A stretch of 44,918 nt of DNA from JACVRU01 sp040905885. GTDB lineage: Bacteria; Actinomycetota; Thermoleophilia; Gaiellales; Gaiellaceae. Both the position numbers and the translations under genes were made by a program. Under the pieces are notes generated by a model. That model saw only the letters and a program-made list of their open reading frames with translations, was not told the origin of the DNA and did no database searches. Of this stretch, positions 24,925 through 34,617 are shown in pieces. The DNA lies in contig JBBDQR010000050.1 in the NCBI GenBank assembly GCA_040905885.1, positions 1 to 44,918 on the forward strand, given 5' to 3'. The first letter of the stretch is position 1. Each line of letters opens with the position of its first letter.

Positions 24925-27900
24925 GGGCGACTGCGTACTGGTCGTTCGCGCCGAGCCTCGAGATCGTCGTCGGCGAGGCAGATCGGCTTCCGTCGGACTC
25001 GCAGGCGCTTGTGGCGTGGCGCGCGCGGCTCGGGCGCCGCCCGATCCCGCTCGTGCTCCTCATCGACGCGGACGGGACCTCGCTCGTCGTCGGCCCGAGC
25101 GGCAACCCGCCTCCCGTCGTCAGCGTGGATCCGCGACTGATCGTCTCCGATCTCGCGGAGGCGGCCACGCTCGACCCGCACGACGTCCGCAGCCGCCTCC
25201 CGCGCGTCTGGGAGCAGGCCCGCGGCGCGGGCGGGCTCTCCGGCCTCCGGAACGTCGGGCTCTTCTCCACGCACTACCTGAGGGCGCGCGCCCCGCGCCT
25301 CGCCGACTGGAGCGAGCTCGAGCAGACGGGCCGCACGGCGGCGCGGGCGGGGACGCTGCTGGCGCGCATCGATGCTCTCGGCTTCGTTCACGAGCAACGG
25401 GCGGAGGGGATCTACCTGTTGCGCGTCGATGCCCGGCCGGCCGCGGCCGTGCTCGCATACCCGGCCGGGCAGGATCTCGACCGCGCGGCCGCCGGCGGCG
25501 AGCTCCCGGTGGCCGCGCTCCTGCGCGAGATGGACGCCGTCGGCGCCGAGTGGGGAATCCTTGCGAGCGGAGATGTCTGGCGCCTATACGCGGCCGAGCA
25601 TCCGGCACGCACTACGAGCTTCGTCGAACTCGACCTCTCGAAGCTCACCGAGCCGGGCTACTTCGCGGCGCTGTTCTCCGCCACGGCGCTACGACGGGAC
25701 GGCATTGCGAAGGCGATCGGCGAGGGCTCGCGTGACTTCGCCGTAGCGCTCGGCGGGCGGCTCCGAGACCGCATCTACCTCGACGTCGTTCCGCGGCTCG
25801 CTGGCGCAGTCGCTGACGAGCTCGAACGCCTCGGCGAGCCGCCGCGGACGCGCGTGCAACTCGAAGCCGTCTACGACGCGACTCTTACGCTCCTCTACCG
25901 CCTGCTCTTCGTCCTCTATGCGGAGGCGCGCGAGTACCTGCCGGTCACAGCTTCGGCCGGCTACCGCGAGCACTCGCTCCGGAGGCGCCTCGACTCGATC
26001 ATCAATACCGTCGAGGCCGGACGTGGGTTCGACCCACGCGCCACGGACATCTGGAGCGACCTTCAGGAGACGTTTGGCGCGATCGCCTTCGGCCACTCGG
26101 AATGGGGCGTCCCCGCCTACAACGGCGGCCTCTTCCGCGACGACCCTGAGACGCCCGCGGGACAGGTGCTCTCTCAGATCAGCCCCTCGAACGCGGGGCT
26201 CGGCCCGGCGCTTTACCACCTTGCCTTCGACCGCGTCGAAGAAGACGCCGGCCGTATCGACTACTCGGACCTCGAGATCCGACACCTCGGCGACATCTAC
26301 GAGGGCCTGCTCCAGTTCGAGGCCGACCGAGCCGCCGAGGATCTGGCCTACGATGCCGCGAGCGACTCCTACGTGCCGGCGGAGGACGGGGCTGAGGTCG
26401 CGGTGCTCGCCGGCGCGGTCTACCTTCGCGGACGCAGCGGTGGCCGCAAGGCGTCGGGCAGCTTCTACACGCCTCAGATCGTCGTCCGCCACCTCGTCGA
26501 GGAGGCCCTCGTGCCGGTGCACGACGACCACCTCGCGGAGGTCGCCAAGCTGGTCGACCAGGGTGACGAGGAGGGCGCGGCGCGGCAGCTCTTCTCCTTC
26601 CGCGTCTGCGATCCGGCGATGGGCAGCGGGCACTTCCTCGTCGACGCCCTCGATGTGCTGACCGATCGTGTCGCGGCGTTCCTCTCCGAGCGCCCGATCA
26701 AACCCGTCCGCTCGACCCTGAACCAGCTCCGCGAGGTCGTGCAGACGCAGGCGCGCGACCTTCCGGCGGGCGTGCTCGCGGAGATTCGCGACGTCGAGCT
26801 GCTCAAGCGAGTCGTCCTCAAGCGCTCTATCTATGGGGTCGATCTGAACCCAATGGCGGTCGAGCTGGCCAAGCTCGCCCTCTGGCTGGACGCCTTCGTG
26901 CCGGGGCTTCCGCTCTCGTTCCTCGACCACAACCTGAAGCGCGGCAACTCACTTGTTGGCGTGATCGGCGATGAGGTGCGCGAGGCGCTTACGCCGGAGC
27001 AGGCGACCATCGACGATCCGTGGCACATCGCCGAGTCGCTCGGCCGGGCGACTGAGCGGGCCCGCGAGGCAGTCGAGCGCATCGAGCTCCGCCTCCAAGA
27101 CGTGGAGGCCGCCGAGGAAGCCGAGCGCGAGCGACGGGATGCGCTTCGCGAGGTCGAAGGCCTCTACGATCGCTGGACCGCCGAAAGCTTCGACCTGCCC
27201 GGATCTCGCGGCCGGATCAGCGAGCGCGACACCCTCGAGGCGGCGAACGACGAGCGCGAGGCGGCCAACGTCGCCGCGACCCAGCGCTTCTTCCATTGGC
27301 CGCTCGAGTTTCCGGAGGTGTTCGCGCGGGAGCGCCCCGGCTTCGACGTGGTGCTCGCGAACCCGCCCTGGGACAAGCTCAAGGTCGAGCGTCACGACTT
27401 CTATCAGCGCTTCATTCCAAGCCTGAAGCGCATCGAGTCGCGGCAGGGACGGGAGGACGCGATTCTCGAATTGGAGCGCCGGAGGCCCGACGTCAAAGAG
27501 AGGTACGAGCAGGAGATCCGCCGGATCGAAGGGCTGAAGCCCTATTTCGGGCGGGCGGCTGGTAATTACCGTTTACACGGCGGCGGCGACCCCGATCTCT
27601 TCAAGGCATTCGCCGAGCGGTTCATGACACTGGCCCGGACCAATGGCGCAGTGGGCTGCGTCCTCCCTCGTCCCCTCGTCTCGGGCGCAGGCTCACAGGA
27701 CCTGCGGCGGGAATACTTCACCGGCTGGACGATTAGCTCGGTGGACTTGGTCTGGAACCAGCGGCGGTGGGTCTTCCCAGGCATCAACGACCGGGTTCAG
27801 TCGGTGCTGCTTGCCGCCCGGAAAAAGCGGCCAACAGCGAGTGCGGTGATCCCGAGCGCGGCCCCACTTAACGACGCCGACCGGTTCGCCCGCGCACGCG

Positions 27901-28817
27901 ACATTCGCGTCGACTATCCGGTAGCGACCCTTGAGGCTTGGTCGCCGACACTCGAACTTCCCGCGCTACCGAGCCCGGAGGCCGCGGAGATCTTCCAGGT
28001 CATGATCCAACGGCCTCGGTTCGATGACGACGGCCGCGCGTGGCGAGCGATGCCTTACCGCGAGCTTGACGCGACGGCAGATCGCGATCTCTTCAACGAA
28101 GACGGAATCGGCTGGCCTGTGTGGAAGGGAAACACATTCGACCGGTATCGACCGGATCTCGCGCCTCCCGTCTACTGGGCAGAGCCAGAACCGGTGCTCA
28201 AGCGTCTGCAAGAGAAGAGACGGCGGTCTCGCGGAGTCTTCGATGAATTTCCGCGTGGCGTCCTTGATGACCCGGCGACACTCCCTCCGCTCAACTGCCG
28301 CATCGTCTTCCGCGACGTCGTGCGCGCGACTGATCGACGCACGATGAAGGCTTGTCTTGCACCTCCTTGCGTCTTCGCGATCCACAAGGCCCCCCAGATC
28401 ATCTGGGCGCGCGGCTCGAAAACCGATGTCGTCTATTTGCTCGCGTTACTGAACAGCCTCCCCCTCGACTGGTTCATCCGGCGCCGCGTTGAGACGACCA
28501 TGAGTTTCGGCTTGCTCAACTCGTTACCCATTCCCGAGGGAGGAAGTGATCGCGCCCGCATAGGTCACCTCGGCGCGCGGCTCTCATGTGTTGATGAGCG
28601 TTACGCCGACTTCGCGAGGGACATCGATGTTGAGCCGGGTCTGCTCGGTGACGAAGATCGACTGGAGATGGAGGCAGAGATCGATGCCCTCGTCGCGCAC
28701 TCGTACGGCCTTGAGCGCGAGCACCTTGACGTCATCTTCGCTGACTTCGTGGAAGCGGCCGTTCCGGCGACGTACCGCGACCGCATCGTTCGGCACTACG
28801 AGAGGGCGAGGAGATGA
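24921..28817 (+). CDS. Large Eco57I/PglX-like adenine-specific DNA methyltransferase
   Basis: A 1298-residue gamma-class N6-adenine methyltransferase. AdoMet motif I is DPAMGSGHF (about residue 565) and the catalytic motif IV is NPPWDK (about 814). A long N-terminal region (1-480) has the EWGILASGDVWRLY block found in type IIG and PglX-type enzymes, here without a clear PD...ExK nuclease core, and a region of charged coiled coil lies at about 700-790. The C-terminus (about 850-1290) would be the target-recognition part (LLALLNSLPLDWFIRRRV). It should mark self DNA for the PLD-SNF2 helicase encoded in the same operon. Overlaps its neighbours by 4 bases at both ends. No PglZ, BrxC or DrmA/B homologue is nearby. 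GTG start. Confidence 0.88.
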   Translation: MRATAYWSFAPSLEIVVGEADRLPSDSQALVAWRARLGRRPIPLVLLIDADGTSLVVGPSGNPPPVVSVDPRLIVSDLAEAATLDPHDVRSRLPRVWEQARGAGGLSGLRNVGLFSTHYLRARAPRLADWSELEQTGRTAARAGTLLARIDALGFVHEQRAEGIYLLRVDARPAAAVLAYPAGQDLDRAAAGGELPVAALLREMDAVGAEWGILASGDVWRLYAAEHPARTTSFVELDLSKLTEPGYFAALFSATALRRDGIAKAIGEGSRDFAVALGGRLRDRIYLDVVPRLAGAVADELERLGEPPRTRVQLEAVYDATLTLLYRLLFVLYAEAREYLPVTASAGYREHSLRRRLDSIINTVEAGRGFDPRATDIWSDLQETFGAIAFGHSEWGVPAYNGGLFRDDPETPAGQVLSQISPSNAGLGPALYHLAFDRVEEDAGRIDYSDLEIRHLGDIYEGLLQFEADRAAEDLAYDAASDSYVPAEDGAEVAVLAGAVYLRGRSGGRKASGSFYTPQIVVRHLVEEALVPVHDDHLAEVAKLVDQGDEEGAARQLFSFRVCDPAMGSGHFLVDALDVLTDRVAAFLSERPIKPVRSTLNQLREVVQTQARDLPAGVLAEIRDVELLKRVVLKRSIYGVDLNPMAVELAKLALWLDAFVPGLPLSFLDHNLKRGNSLVGVIGDEVREALTPEQATIDDPWHIAESLGRATERAREAVERIELRLQDVEAAEEAERERRDALREVEGLYDRWTAESFDLPGSRGRISERDTLEAANDEREAANVAATQRFFHWPLEFPEVFARERPGFDVVLANPPWDKLKVERHDFYQRFIPSLKRIESRQGREDAILELERRRPDVKERYEQEIRRIEGLKPYFGRAAGNYRLHGGGDPDLFKAFAERFMTLARTNGAVGCVLPRPLVSGAGSQDLRREYFTGWTISSVDLVWNQRRWVFPGINDRVQSVLLAARKKRPTASAVIPSAAPLNDADRFARARDIRVDYPVATLEAWSPTLELPALPSPEAAEIFQVMIQRPRFDDDGRAWRAMPYRELDATADRDLFNEDGIGWPVWKGNTFDRYRPDLAPPVYWAEPEPVLKRLQEKRRRSRGVFDEFPRGVLDDPATLPPLNCRIVFRDVVRATDRRTMKACLAPPCVFAIHKAPQIIWARGSKTDVVYLLALLNSLPLDWFIRRRVETTMSFGLLNSLPIPEGGSDRARIGHLGARLSCVDERYADFARDIDVEPGLLGDEDRLEMEAEIDALVAHSYGLEREHLDVIFADFVEAAVPATYRDRIVRHYERARR

Positions 28818-29296
28818 GGACCTTCCTCTTGCCGATCGCCGACCGCGAGCCGCTTGCTTGGATTCTCGCCGAGCAGCGCACTGCGTTTTCGCCGTGGCGC
28901 GCGCGCGAGGCGGAGGAGATCGGCCCCGGCGACCGATTACTGCTGTATACGACGCGCGGTTGCTTCCACAACCCGACCCGCGATCGAGGGCGGATTATCG
29001 GCCTCGCGACCGTCACGGCCTCTAGCTCGAAGCCGCGCAAGCCGGTCCGCTTCGGCGATCGCGAGTACACGGTGGGCGTGCCGTTCGCGATCGAGCGGCT
29101 GGCACGCTTGCGCCAGGGGGTGGAGCTCTCACCCCTCGTCGAACGCCTCTCGAGCTTCCCTAACCCACGCGCCTGGAGTGGTCGGATGCGACGCGCGCTC
29201 GTTCCGCTGACGTCCGAGGACGCCGACCTACTCGTGCGCGAACTCGAGCAGGTCGCTCGCCCCTATCCAGACGAGCTCGCCAGCTACGCGGCATGA
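28814..29296 (+). CDS. EVE/PUA-like small protein
   Basis: A 160-residue protein resembling EVE/PUA-superfamily modules: GPGDRLLLYTTRGCFH followed by a beta strand RGRIIGLATVTASS and a terminal helical part. EVE and related YTH/ASCH domains bind modified bases in DNA or RNA, and occur near restriction enzymes. Flanked by 4-base ATGA overlaps with methylase and helicase, it probably belongs to the same complex, perhaps reading the methylated or hypermodified target. The assignment to EVE is by pattern only. Confidence 0.65.
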   Translation: MRTFLLPIADREPLAWILAEQRTAFSPWRAREAEEIGPGDRLLLYTTRGCFHNPTRDRGRIIGLATVTASSSKPRKPVRFGDREYTVGVPFAIERLARLRQGVELSPLVERLSSFPNPRAWSGRMRRALVPLTSEDADLLVRELEQVARPYPDELASYAA

Positions 29297-32200
29297 GCAA
29301 GCCGGAGTTCATCGACAACCGCGACGGGCGAACGCTCGCCGCAGCGCTTCGAGAGCTAGCGGCCGACCCCAGCTGCATCAACGTGCCGCTCGACGTAGCG
29401 AGCGGCTACTTCAACCTCGCCGGTTTCCTGGCGGTCGCGGACGTAGTGGAGTCGCGGCCGGCGTTCCGAAGCCGCGAATCTACGNNNNNNNNNNCCCCCC
29501 CCCCCCCCCCCCCCCCCCCCGACGGGCTCGACGGGACCGGCGGGCCGCTGGGCCTCGGCGCACGCAGGAGCCTGGAAGAGCTCGAGCAGGCGCTCGCCGC
29601 GGAACGTGACGCCCTACCATTCTCGGCCAAGGCGGCCGAGGATGTGGCGCGACTCGCGCGACTGCTTCGGCGTCAGGACGTTGAGGTGCGCCGCTACCTG
29701 CGCGAGTTCCTGCATGGAAAGGCGTACCTGTTCCGCGGCCAGGGAGTCATCGCCGGCTCGGCCAACTTCACCGGCGCCGGCCTCGCCCGGAACCGCGAGC
29801 TCGCACTCGCCCAATACCAGCCGGGAATCGTTCAGCAGGCCGAGGATTGGTTCGACGCGCTCTGGCTCGAGGCGGAGGACTATCGCGAGCGCCTGATCGA
29901 GATCCTGACTGCCCGCGAGGCCCAGACGTGGACGCCGTACGACGTCTACCTCAGAACGCTGCTCGAGCTCTACGAGGACGAGCTCGACCTACTCGGTTGG
30001 GATGATGACGGCGAGGGCTACACGCCGGGGCAGCCGGGCGGTATCACACTCGCCGACTTCCAGCGCCACGGCTTCCGCCGCGCCCTGCGCATCATCGAGC
30101 GCTTCGACGGCGTGCTGATCGGCGACGGGGTCGGACTGGGCAAGAGCTTCGTCGGCTCCGAGCTCCTCGATCACTTCGTGAACAAGGAGGGCCTACGGGC
30201 GCTCGTTATCGTCCCGGCCGCGCTCCGAGACTCCTTCTGGGAGCACCATCTCCGTGCCCGCAACATCGCCGGCCAGGTTCTGAGCTATCAGCAGCTCGCG
30301 GGCGAGGAACAACTCGGCGGGGACCGGGCCTTCCTCTCGCTTGACAAGGACGCTTACCGCTTCGTGCTCGTCGACGAGGCGCACGCTTTCCGCAACCCGG
30401 ACACCGACCAGTACCGGGCGCTTTCTCGGCTCATGGGCGGCACGCGGAAGAAGCTTTGCCTGATGACGGCGACGCCCGTGAACAACTCGATCCACGACCT
30501 CTACCACCAGCTGATGCTGTTCGCTCGCCACACCGCGCGCTTCCGAGCGATGGGCATTCCGGACCTGCTCGCTTACTTCCGGGGAGCCGAGGAGGCCGCG
30601 GCGCGCGGCGACTCGGCCAGCGCGATGTTCAAGCTGATCGACGCGACGAGCGTCCGGCGCACGCGGCGGTTCATCCAGAAGAGCTATCCGAACGCCACGA
30701 TCAACGGGCAGCCGATCGCCTTCCCGGTCGCCCGGCTAAAGACGAAGTACTACGAGCTCGACGACGCTTACCCGGGACTGTTCGCGCAGGTCGCTGCCGG
30801 GATGGATGCCCTGACGCTGGCTCGCTACCAGCCGGACAACTACCGACTCGACGAGGCGGTCGACCAGCGGGCGCAGACGCTCGCCGGCATCCTTCGTACT
30901 GGGCTCCTGAAGCGTTTCGAGTCGAGCGTCTACGCGTTTCGGCTCACGTGCGAAACGATGATTGCGGCGCACGAGGCGTTCCTCGCGGCGCTGGACGAAA
31001 TGAAGGTGCTTGTCCCGTCGACCCGGCGAACGCGAGGAACAGAGGCCGATGACCCGGCGGAGCTTGCGGACGAGCTTGGCCAGGAGTGGCGGCCGCTCGA
31101 GGAGTACGACGCCGGGCGGCTGCGCGCCGATGTCGAAGCCGACATCGCAATCCTGCGCGGCTTCCGCGACGCGGTCGCCGGCGCGAGCATCCAGAACGAC
31201 CCGAAGCTCGAAGCTCTCTCCCAGCTGCTATGGCAAGAGATGGGCGGCGAGGAGAAGGCGATCATCTTCACCTATTACGCCGACACCGCGGACTGGATCG
31301 AGCAGGCGCTTCAGGTGGACGAGCAAGAGGACGGCGACCGCTTCGGCCACCGCAACTACGTGGTTGTCACCGGCACGCGTGGCGAGAGCCCCCAGCATCG
31401 GCTCGAGAAGGTGCGGCTCTTCTCACCGAGGACGATGGTCGAGGAAGCCGGGCGGGCGCCGGTCGCACCCGAAGACGAGAAGAACCTCCTCCTCGCGACC
31501 GACGTCCTTGCCGAGGGCCAGAACCTCCAGGAGGCGCGCTTCATCGTCAACTACGACATGCCCTGGAACCCGATGAGGCTCGTCCAGCGAAACGGGCGGA
31601 TCGACCGGCTTGGCAGCCCCTGGGCGGGGCAGGAGATCTTCCTCTTCAATCTCTTCCCGGCCGGCGAACTGGATGCCGTGCTTGGTCTCTACGATCGGCT
31701 GCTGCGGAAGATCGCACACGCCAACATCTCGGTCGGGATGGAGGCGCCCGTCTTCGAGGACGTCGCCGCCGTCGAGCGGAACTTCGGCGACACCGTGGAG
31801 CAGATCCGCGGGATCGCGGCCGAGGACGTCACCATCCTTGAGGAGGCGGAGGCAACGCTCGATGCCTTCTCCGGCGAGGAGTTCCGGATGGAGCTGCGGT
31901 CGGCGCTCGCGGCAGAGCGTCTTGCCGAACTCCAGGCGATGCCCCATGGTTCCGGGAGCGGCTTCCTGAACGAGCGGCTTCCAGAGGGGACGCGCGGCGT
32001 CTTCTTCGCCGTACGCATGCTCCTCGGTCCGCGACTCAGGCCGTCGTCGTGGGATGAGCGGACGTGGCGGTACATCGATCTCGCAAGTCCCGATGAGCCG
32101 CTCCGCGACGAGCTCGAGATTCTCCAGCGCATCCGCTGCAAACCGGGTACGCCTCGCGAGCTTCCGGAAGGCATTGGTCCGATGATCTACGAACTCTGGG

Positions 32201-32592
32201 AGCGGACCCAGCAAGACGTTCTCGACGAATACGCGCTGCGGCTCGACCCCGCCGCTGAGGCGGTCCAGATCCCGGAGAGCCAACGCTGGGCCCTCGATGT
32301 CCTAGCGCGTGAGAGTGCAACGCTCGCTGAGCGTGGCGTTCCCGCGAGCACCGTCCGCGATGCTGCAGCGGCGCTTGAGGTTCCGCGTGGACCACTCGTG
32401 CGGCGTCGGCTCTCGGCCCTCCGTCGCGAACTTAAGTCGGGCGACAAGACCCCCGCAGCAGCTGTGCTCGCAATCCTTGAGGTCGTCGCAAGCGAGGGAC
32501 TTCGCCCGCCGGATGACCAGGAGCAGGAGAAGATGCCGCAGCTCACGCCCGAACGCGTACGCCTCATCTGCTACCAGACCGTGCACCGTTGA
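29293..32592 (+). CDS. PLD-nuclease/SNF2-family helicase fusion (contains assembly gap)
   Basis: A roughly 1099-residue fusion. An N-terminal phospholipase D-like nuclease domain shows its HxK motif in FLHGKAYLF (about 140) with the trailing GSANFTGAGL. The SNF2/HepA-type motor follows with Walker A GDGVGLGKS (about 280), DEAH in VDEAHAFRN (about 361), MTATPVNN and helicase C motifs LLLATDVLAEGQNLQ and QRNGRIDR (about 767). The C-terminal 250 residues include a wHTH-like stretch. It is the likely restriction effector of the operon. The gap at 29485-29520 falls between the start and the HxK motif, so the true length and frame there are unknown; reading stays open through it, which may be chance. 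Confidence 0.85.
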   Translation: MSKPEFIDNRDGRTLAAALRELAADPSCINVPLDVASGYFNLAGFLAVADVVESRPAFRSRESTXXXXPPPPPPPPDGLDGTGGPLGLGARRSLEELEQALAAERDALPFSAKAAEDVARLARLLRRQDVEVRRYLREFLHGKAYLFRGQGVIAGSANFTGAGLARNRELALAQYQPGIVQQAEDWFDALWLEAEDYRERLIEILTAREAQTWTPYDVYLRTLLELYEDELDLLGWDDDGEGYTPGQPGGITLADFQRHGFRRALRIIERFDGVLIGDGVGLGKSFVGSELLDHFVNKEGLRALVIVPAALRDSFWEHHLRARNIAGQVLSYQQLAGEEQLGGDRAFLSLDKDAYRFVLVDEAHAFRNPDTDQYRALSRLMGGTRKKLCLMTATPVNNSIHDLYHQLMLFARHTARFRAMGIPDLLAYFRGAEEAAARGDSASAMFKLIDATSVRRTRRFIQKSYPNATINGQPIAFPVARLKTKYYELDDAYPGLFAQVAAGMDALTLARYQPDNYRLDEAVDQRAQTLAGILRTGLLKRFESSVYAFRLTCETMIAAHEAFLAALDEMKVLVPSTRRTRGTEADDPAELADELGQEWRPLEEYDAGRLRADVEADIAILRGFRDAVAGASIQNDPKLEALSQLLWQEMGGEEKAIIFTYYADTADWIEQALQVDEQEDGDRFGHRNYVVVTGTRGESPQHRLEKVRLFSPRTMVEEAGRAPVAPEDEKNLLLATDVLAEGQNLQEARFIVNYDMPWNPMRLVQRNGRIDRLGSPWAGQEIFLFNLFPAGELDAVLGLYDRLLRKIAHANISVGMEAPVFEDVAAVERNFGDTVEQIRGIAAEDVTILEEAEATLDAFSGEEFRMELRSALAAERLAELQAMPHGSGSGFLNERLPEGTRGVFFAVRMLLGPRLRPSSWDERTWRYIDLASPDEPLRDELEILQRIRCKPGTPRELPEGIGPMIYELWERTQQDVLDEYALRLDPAAEAVQIPESQRWALDVLARESATLAERGVPASTVRDAAAALEVPRGPLVRRRLSALRRELKSGDKTPAAAVLAILEVVASEGLRPPDDQEQEKMPQLTPERVRLICYQTVHR
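29485..29520. other. Assembly gap (10 N) plus 26-base poly-C artefact
   Basis: Ten N followed directly by 26 C inside the PLD-SNF2 gene. A homopolymer of this length at a scaffold join is almost certainly technical. Up to an unknown number of codons of the PLD domain are missing or replaced here. Confidence 0.95.
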
Positions 32593-32755
32593 CTGTGCCG
32601 AGAGGGCCCAAGCCAGATTGTGTCGGAAACAGCTCGACGCCATCGAGGACTTCGCGACACGCGCCGCGTAGTGGAGGGCTCCTGAGCCGAAGCTTGAACT
32701 GCCGATAGCCCGTCGCTGGGCACGTTCGACATCCTGTGCCCCGCAGTTTCAGAAC

Positions 32756-34507
32756 TCAAGCCGGGTTCTTGAGCAAATCCCGGAAACGATCTGCGGACTT
32801 GTCGAAGCGAGTCCTGAGTGTCGCATTCACTGCGCTGGGCCAGAATGCCTCATAGCCCTTATATACGTCCGTTCGTTTGAAGAAGGGGGTGACCTCGACA
32901 GTTTGTCTGCCCGTGCCTCGCTCCTTTCGGTAATACCGCAGTACGCTATCGAACGTCAGGCGGAGCAGCCTATGATACTCCTCGGTTAGCCGGGGATACC
33001 ACTGGGGCGCTTCGCAAAACGCCAGGAATTCGTCCTCTGATGCCCGGATGTCGCTGCCGAACTGCTGCCAAAGGAAGTAGGTAACGACAAACTTCGCCTG
33101 TCGTCGATCGCTGATCCCCCAGGCTAAGGATTCAACCTTCTTGTAGTGCCAATAGCAGCAGAGGTAGTGCTTTGCCGAGTACCGCCGCCCGCCGAAGATA
33201 CGGTCGTAGTGATCTTCGAAGAGAGGCTGAAGACCGACTCTTTTTGGTAGCGATTCTTCAAGGCAGGCCGCAAAGGCGTTCGCGAGCGCCTCTTTCGTGA
33301 TCATCATCTGGTACTGGAAGCTGACACGGCGCGCCTCCGCTTGGACTTGGCGTTTGCGGACGTAGAGGTAGTTCAACTTCCGGAACTCGCGCTCAAGCTC
33401 GATCTGCCTCGGGTCATTAGACATCAGGTCAGAGGGCTTTATTACGTTCTGCCAGTTCGTTGCCCGAACGATCTGACTTACGAGGCGCTCATATTGTTCC
33501 GCCGAGTGTCGCGGGATGCTAATCACACGAACGGAGACTCGCGCCTTAGCTGAGTCTCTTGGGTTCGCGTTGGCGAGCGTGCGCGTCGTTTGCTGCCCGT
33601 TGATCACCTGTGGATAGGCTAGATTCAGCAGTTCGCGTCCGCCCTCTTGTTCGAAGCGTGCTTCGTTGCAGACGATGGTCACGCCGTTGTTCAGATACCA
33701 GAAGTTCTGTGGATCCTTCTTGATCGTCCGCTGCATCTCGCGGTTGATCTTCGTATCCCCGAGATAGCCGCGAATGTTGCGCGCAAATAGACGGACTCCC
33801 GCCTGTCTGTACAGCTTCCCGACGTCCTCCCCGGTCATGGTCACGACCCACGATCGGATCCCAGTCTCCTGGTCGAACCTTGAACTGGCCTGCCCGCCCT
33901 CAACGGACATGTCGAGCGAGGGTACGGGCGGGGCAACTCCGTCTAGGTACTCACCAAGAAGCGCCATGACTTCACGGCCGTCGAGGGCAGCGAATCCCGG
34001 AGGATGATCCGCTGGTGTCGACGCAGTCCGCGCACGCCTGCGTGCTTCTTGAACAAGTGGAGCGGACACACGTCCAGTCGTTACGAAGCAAAGATGGAGG
34101 CGGTACGCCCGGTCGAGCAACCGTTCTCGCGCGTCCTCTAGACAATGCCGTGCGTCCGGAGCCAACTTAGTCACGTAGGTCTCCCACTCGTCGTCATCGC
34201 CGTGAATGACATGCGCAAGCTGCGCAAAGCCCAGTACGTCCTCTCGCTTCTCACCTGACTTCATCAAGCTCTCGCGCAACTTGCCCTGAACCAGGAAGAC
34301 AGCCTTGATCTTGTCGTCTACCAGGACCGCGTCAACGCCCTTGTCGCCAGCTCGGCCGGTCAGCGCATCGACCGCAGTCTGGTCCTCATCCGTGACGTAA
34401 GCCCTCAGGAACCAAGCGACGAAGAGTGCGTCAGCTCGGAGACGCGGGAATCTGCGCTCCCACTCGCGAAGCTCGCGACTCAAGTCCTGAATCGTCACCT
34501 GCGCCAT
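32756..34507 (-). CDS. AIPR family (abortive phage infection) protein
   Basis: A 583-residue protein of the AIPR family. The hallmark block YLNNGVTIVCNEARF (271-285) and QVINGQQTTRTL (300-311) is clear. The N-terminal third reads as a nuclease-like domain: DKGVDAVLVDD with Asp 59 and FLVQGK (71-76), a QxK variant of PD-(D/E)xK. Family members are linked to abortive infection in lactococci and other hosts; the mode of action here is inferred. The ATG at 34507 was preferred to a much longer open frame reaching 34780, whose extra part is the antisense of the GNAT gene. Codon use is distinctly less GC-rich than in flanking DNA, indicating transfer. Convergent with the helicase; the 163 bases between them hold no gene. 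Confidence 0.88.
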   Translation of the reverse strand: MAQVTIQDLSRELREWERRFPRLRADALFVAWFLRAYVTDEDQTAVDALTGRAGDKGVDAVLVDDKIKAVFLVQGKLRESLMKSGEKREDVLGFAQLAHVIHGDDDEWETYVTKLAPDARHCLEDARERLLDRAYRLHLCFVTTGRVSAPLVQEARRRARTASTPADHPPGFAALDGREVMALLGEYLDGVAPPVPSLDMSVEGGQASSRFDQETGIRSWVVTMTGEDVGKLYRQAGVRLFARNIRGYLGDTKINREMQRTIKKDPQNFWYLNNGVTIVCNEARFEQEGGRELLNLAYPQVINGQQTTRTLANANPRDSAKARVSVRVISIPRHSAEQYERLVSQIVRATNWQNVIKPSDLMSNDPRQIELEREFRKLNYLYVRKRQVQAEARRVSFQYQMMITKEALANAFAACLEESLPKRVGLQPLFEDHYDRIFGGRRYSAKHYLCCYWHYKKVESLAWGISDRRQAKFVVTYFLWQQFGSDIRASEDEFLAFCEAPQWYPRLTEEYHRLLRLTFDSVLRYYRKERGTGRQTVEVTPFFKRTDVYKGYEAFWPSAVNATLRTRFDKSADRFRDLLKNPA

Positions 34508-34617
34508 CGGGCGCGTAGTCTCGCATGCTTCTCCCGGTCGGGAGGATCGGGGAACCGGGTCTCCGAGGCTCCCTGAAGTGCTCCCTGACCGTGCTCTGGG
34601 TGGCCCTCGCATGAGGC

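Noticed and set aside
29495..29520. Biological poly-proline tract encoded by poly-C
   Set aside because: It adjoins an N gap and has an exact homopolymer, so it is an assembly artefact.
24921..32592. BREX or DISARM system
   Set aside because: Only the methylase and a helicase are present. PglZ, BrxC, DrmA and DrmB homologues were not found within the window, and the PLD-SNF2 fusion plus EVE-like protein do not fit the standard sets as I know them.
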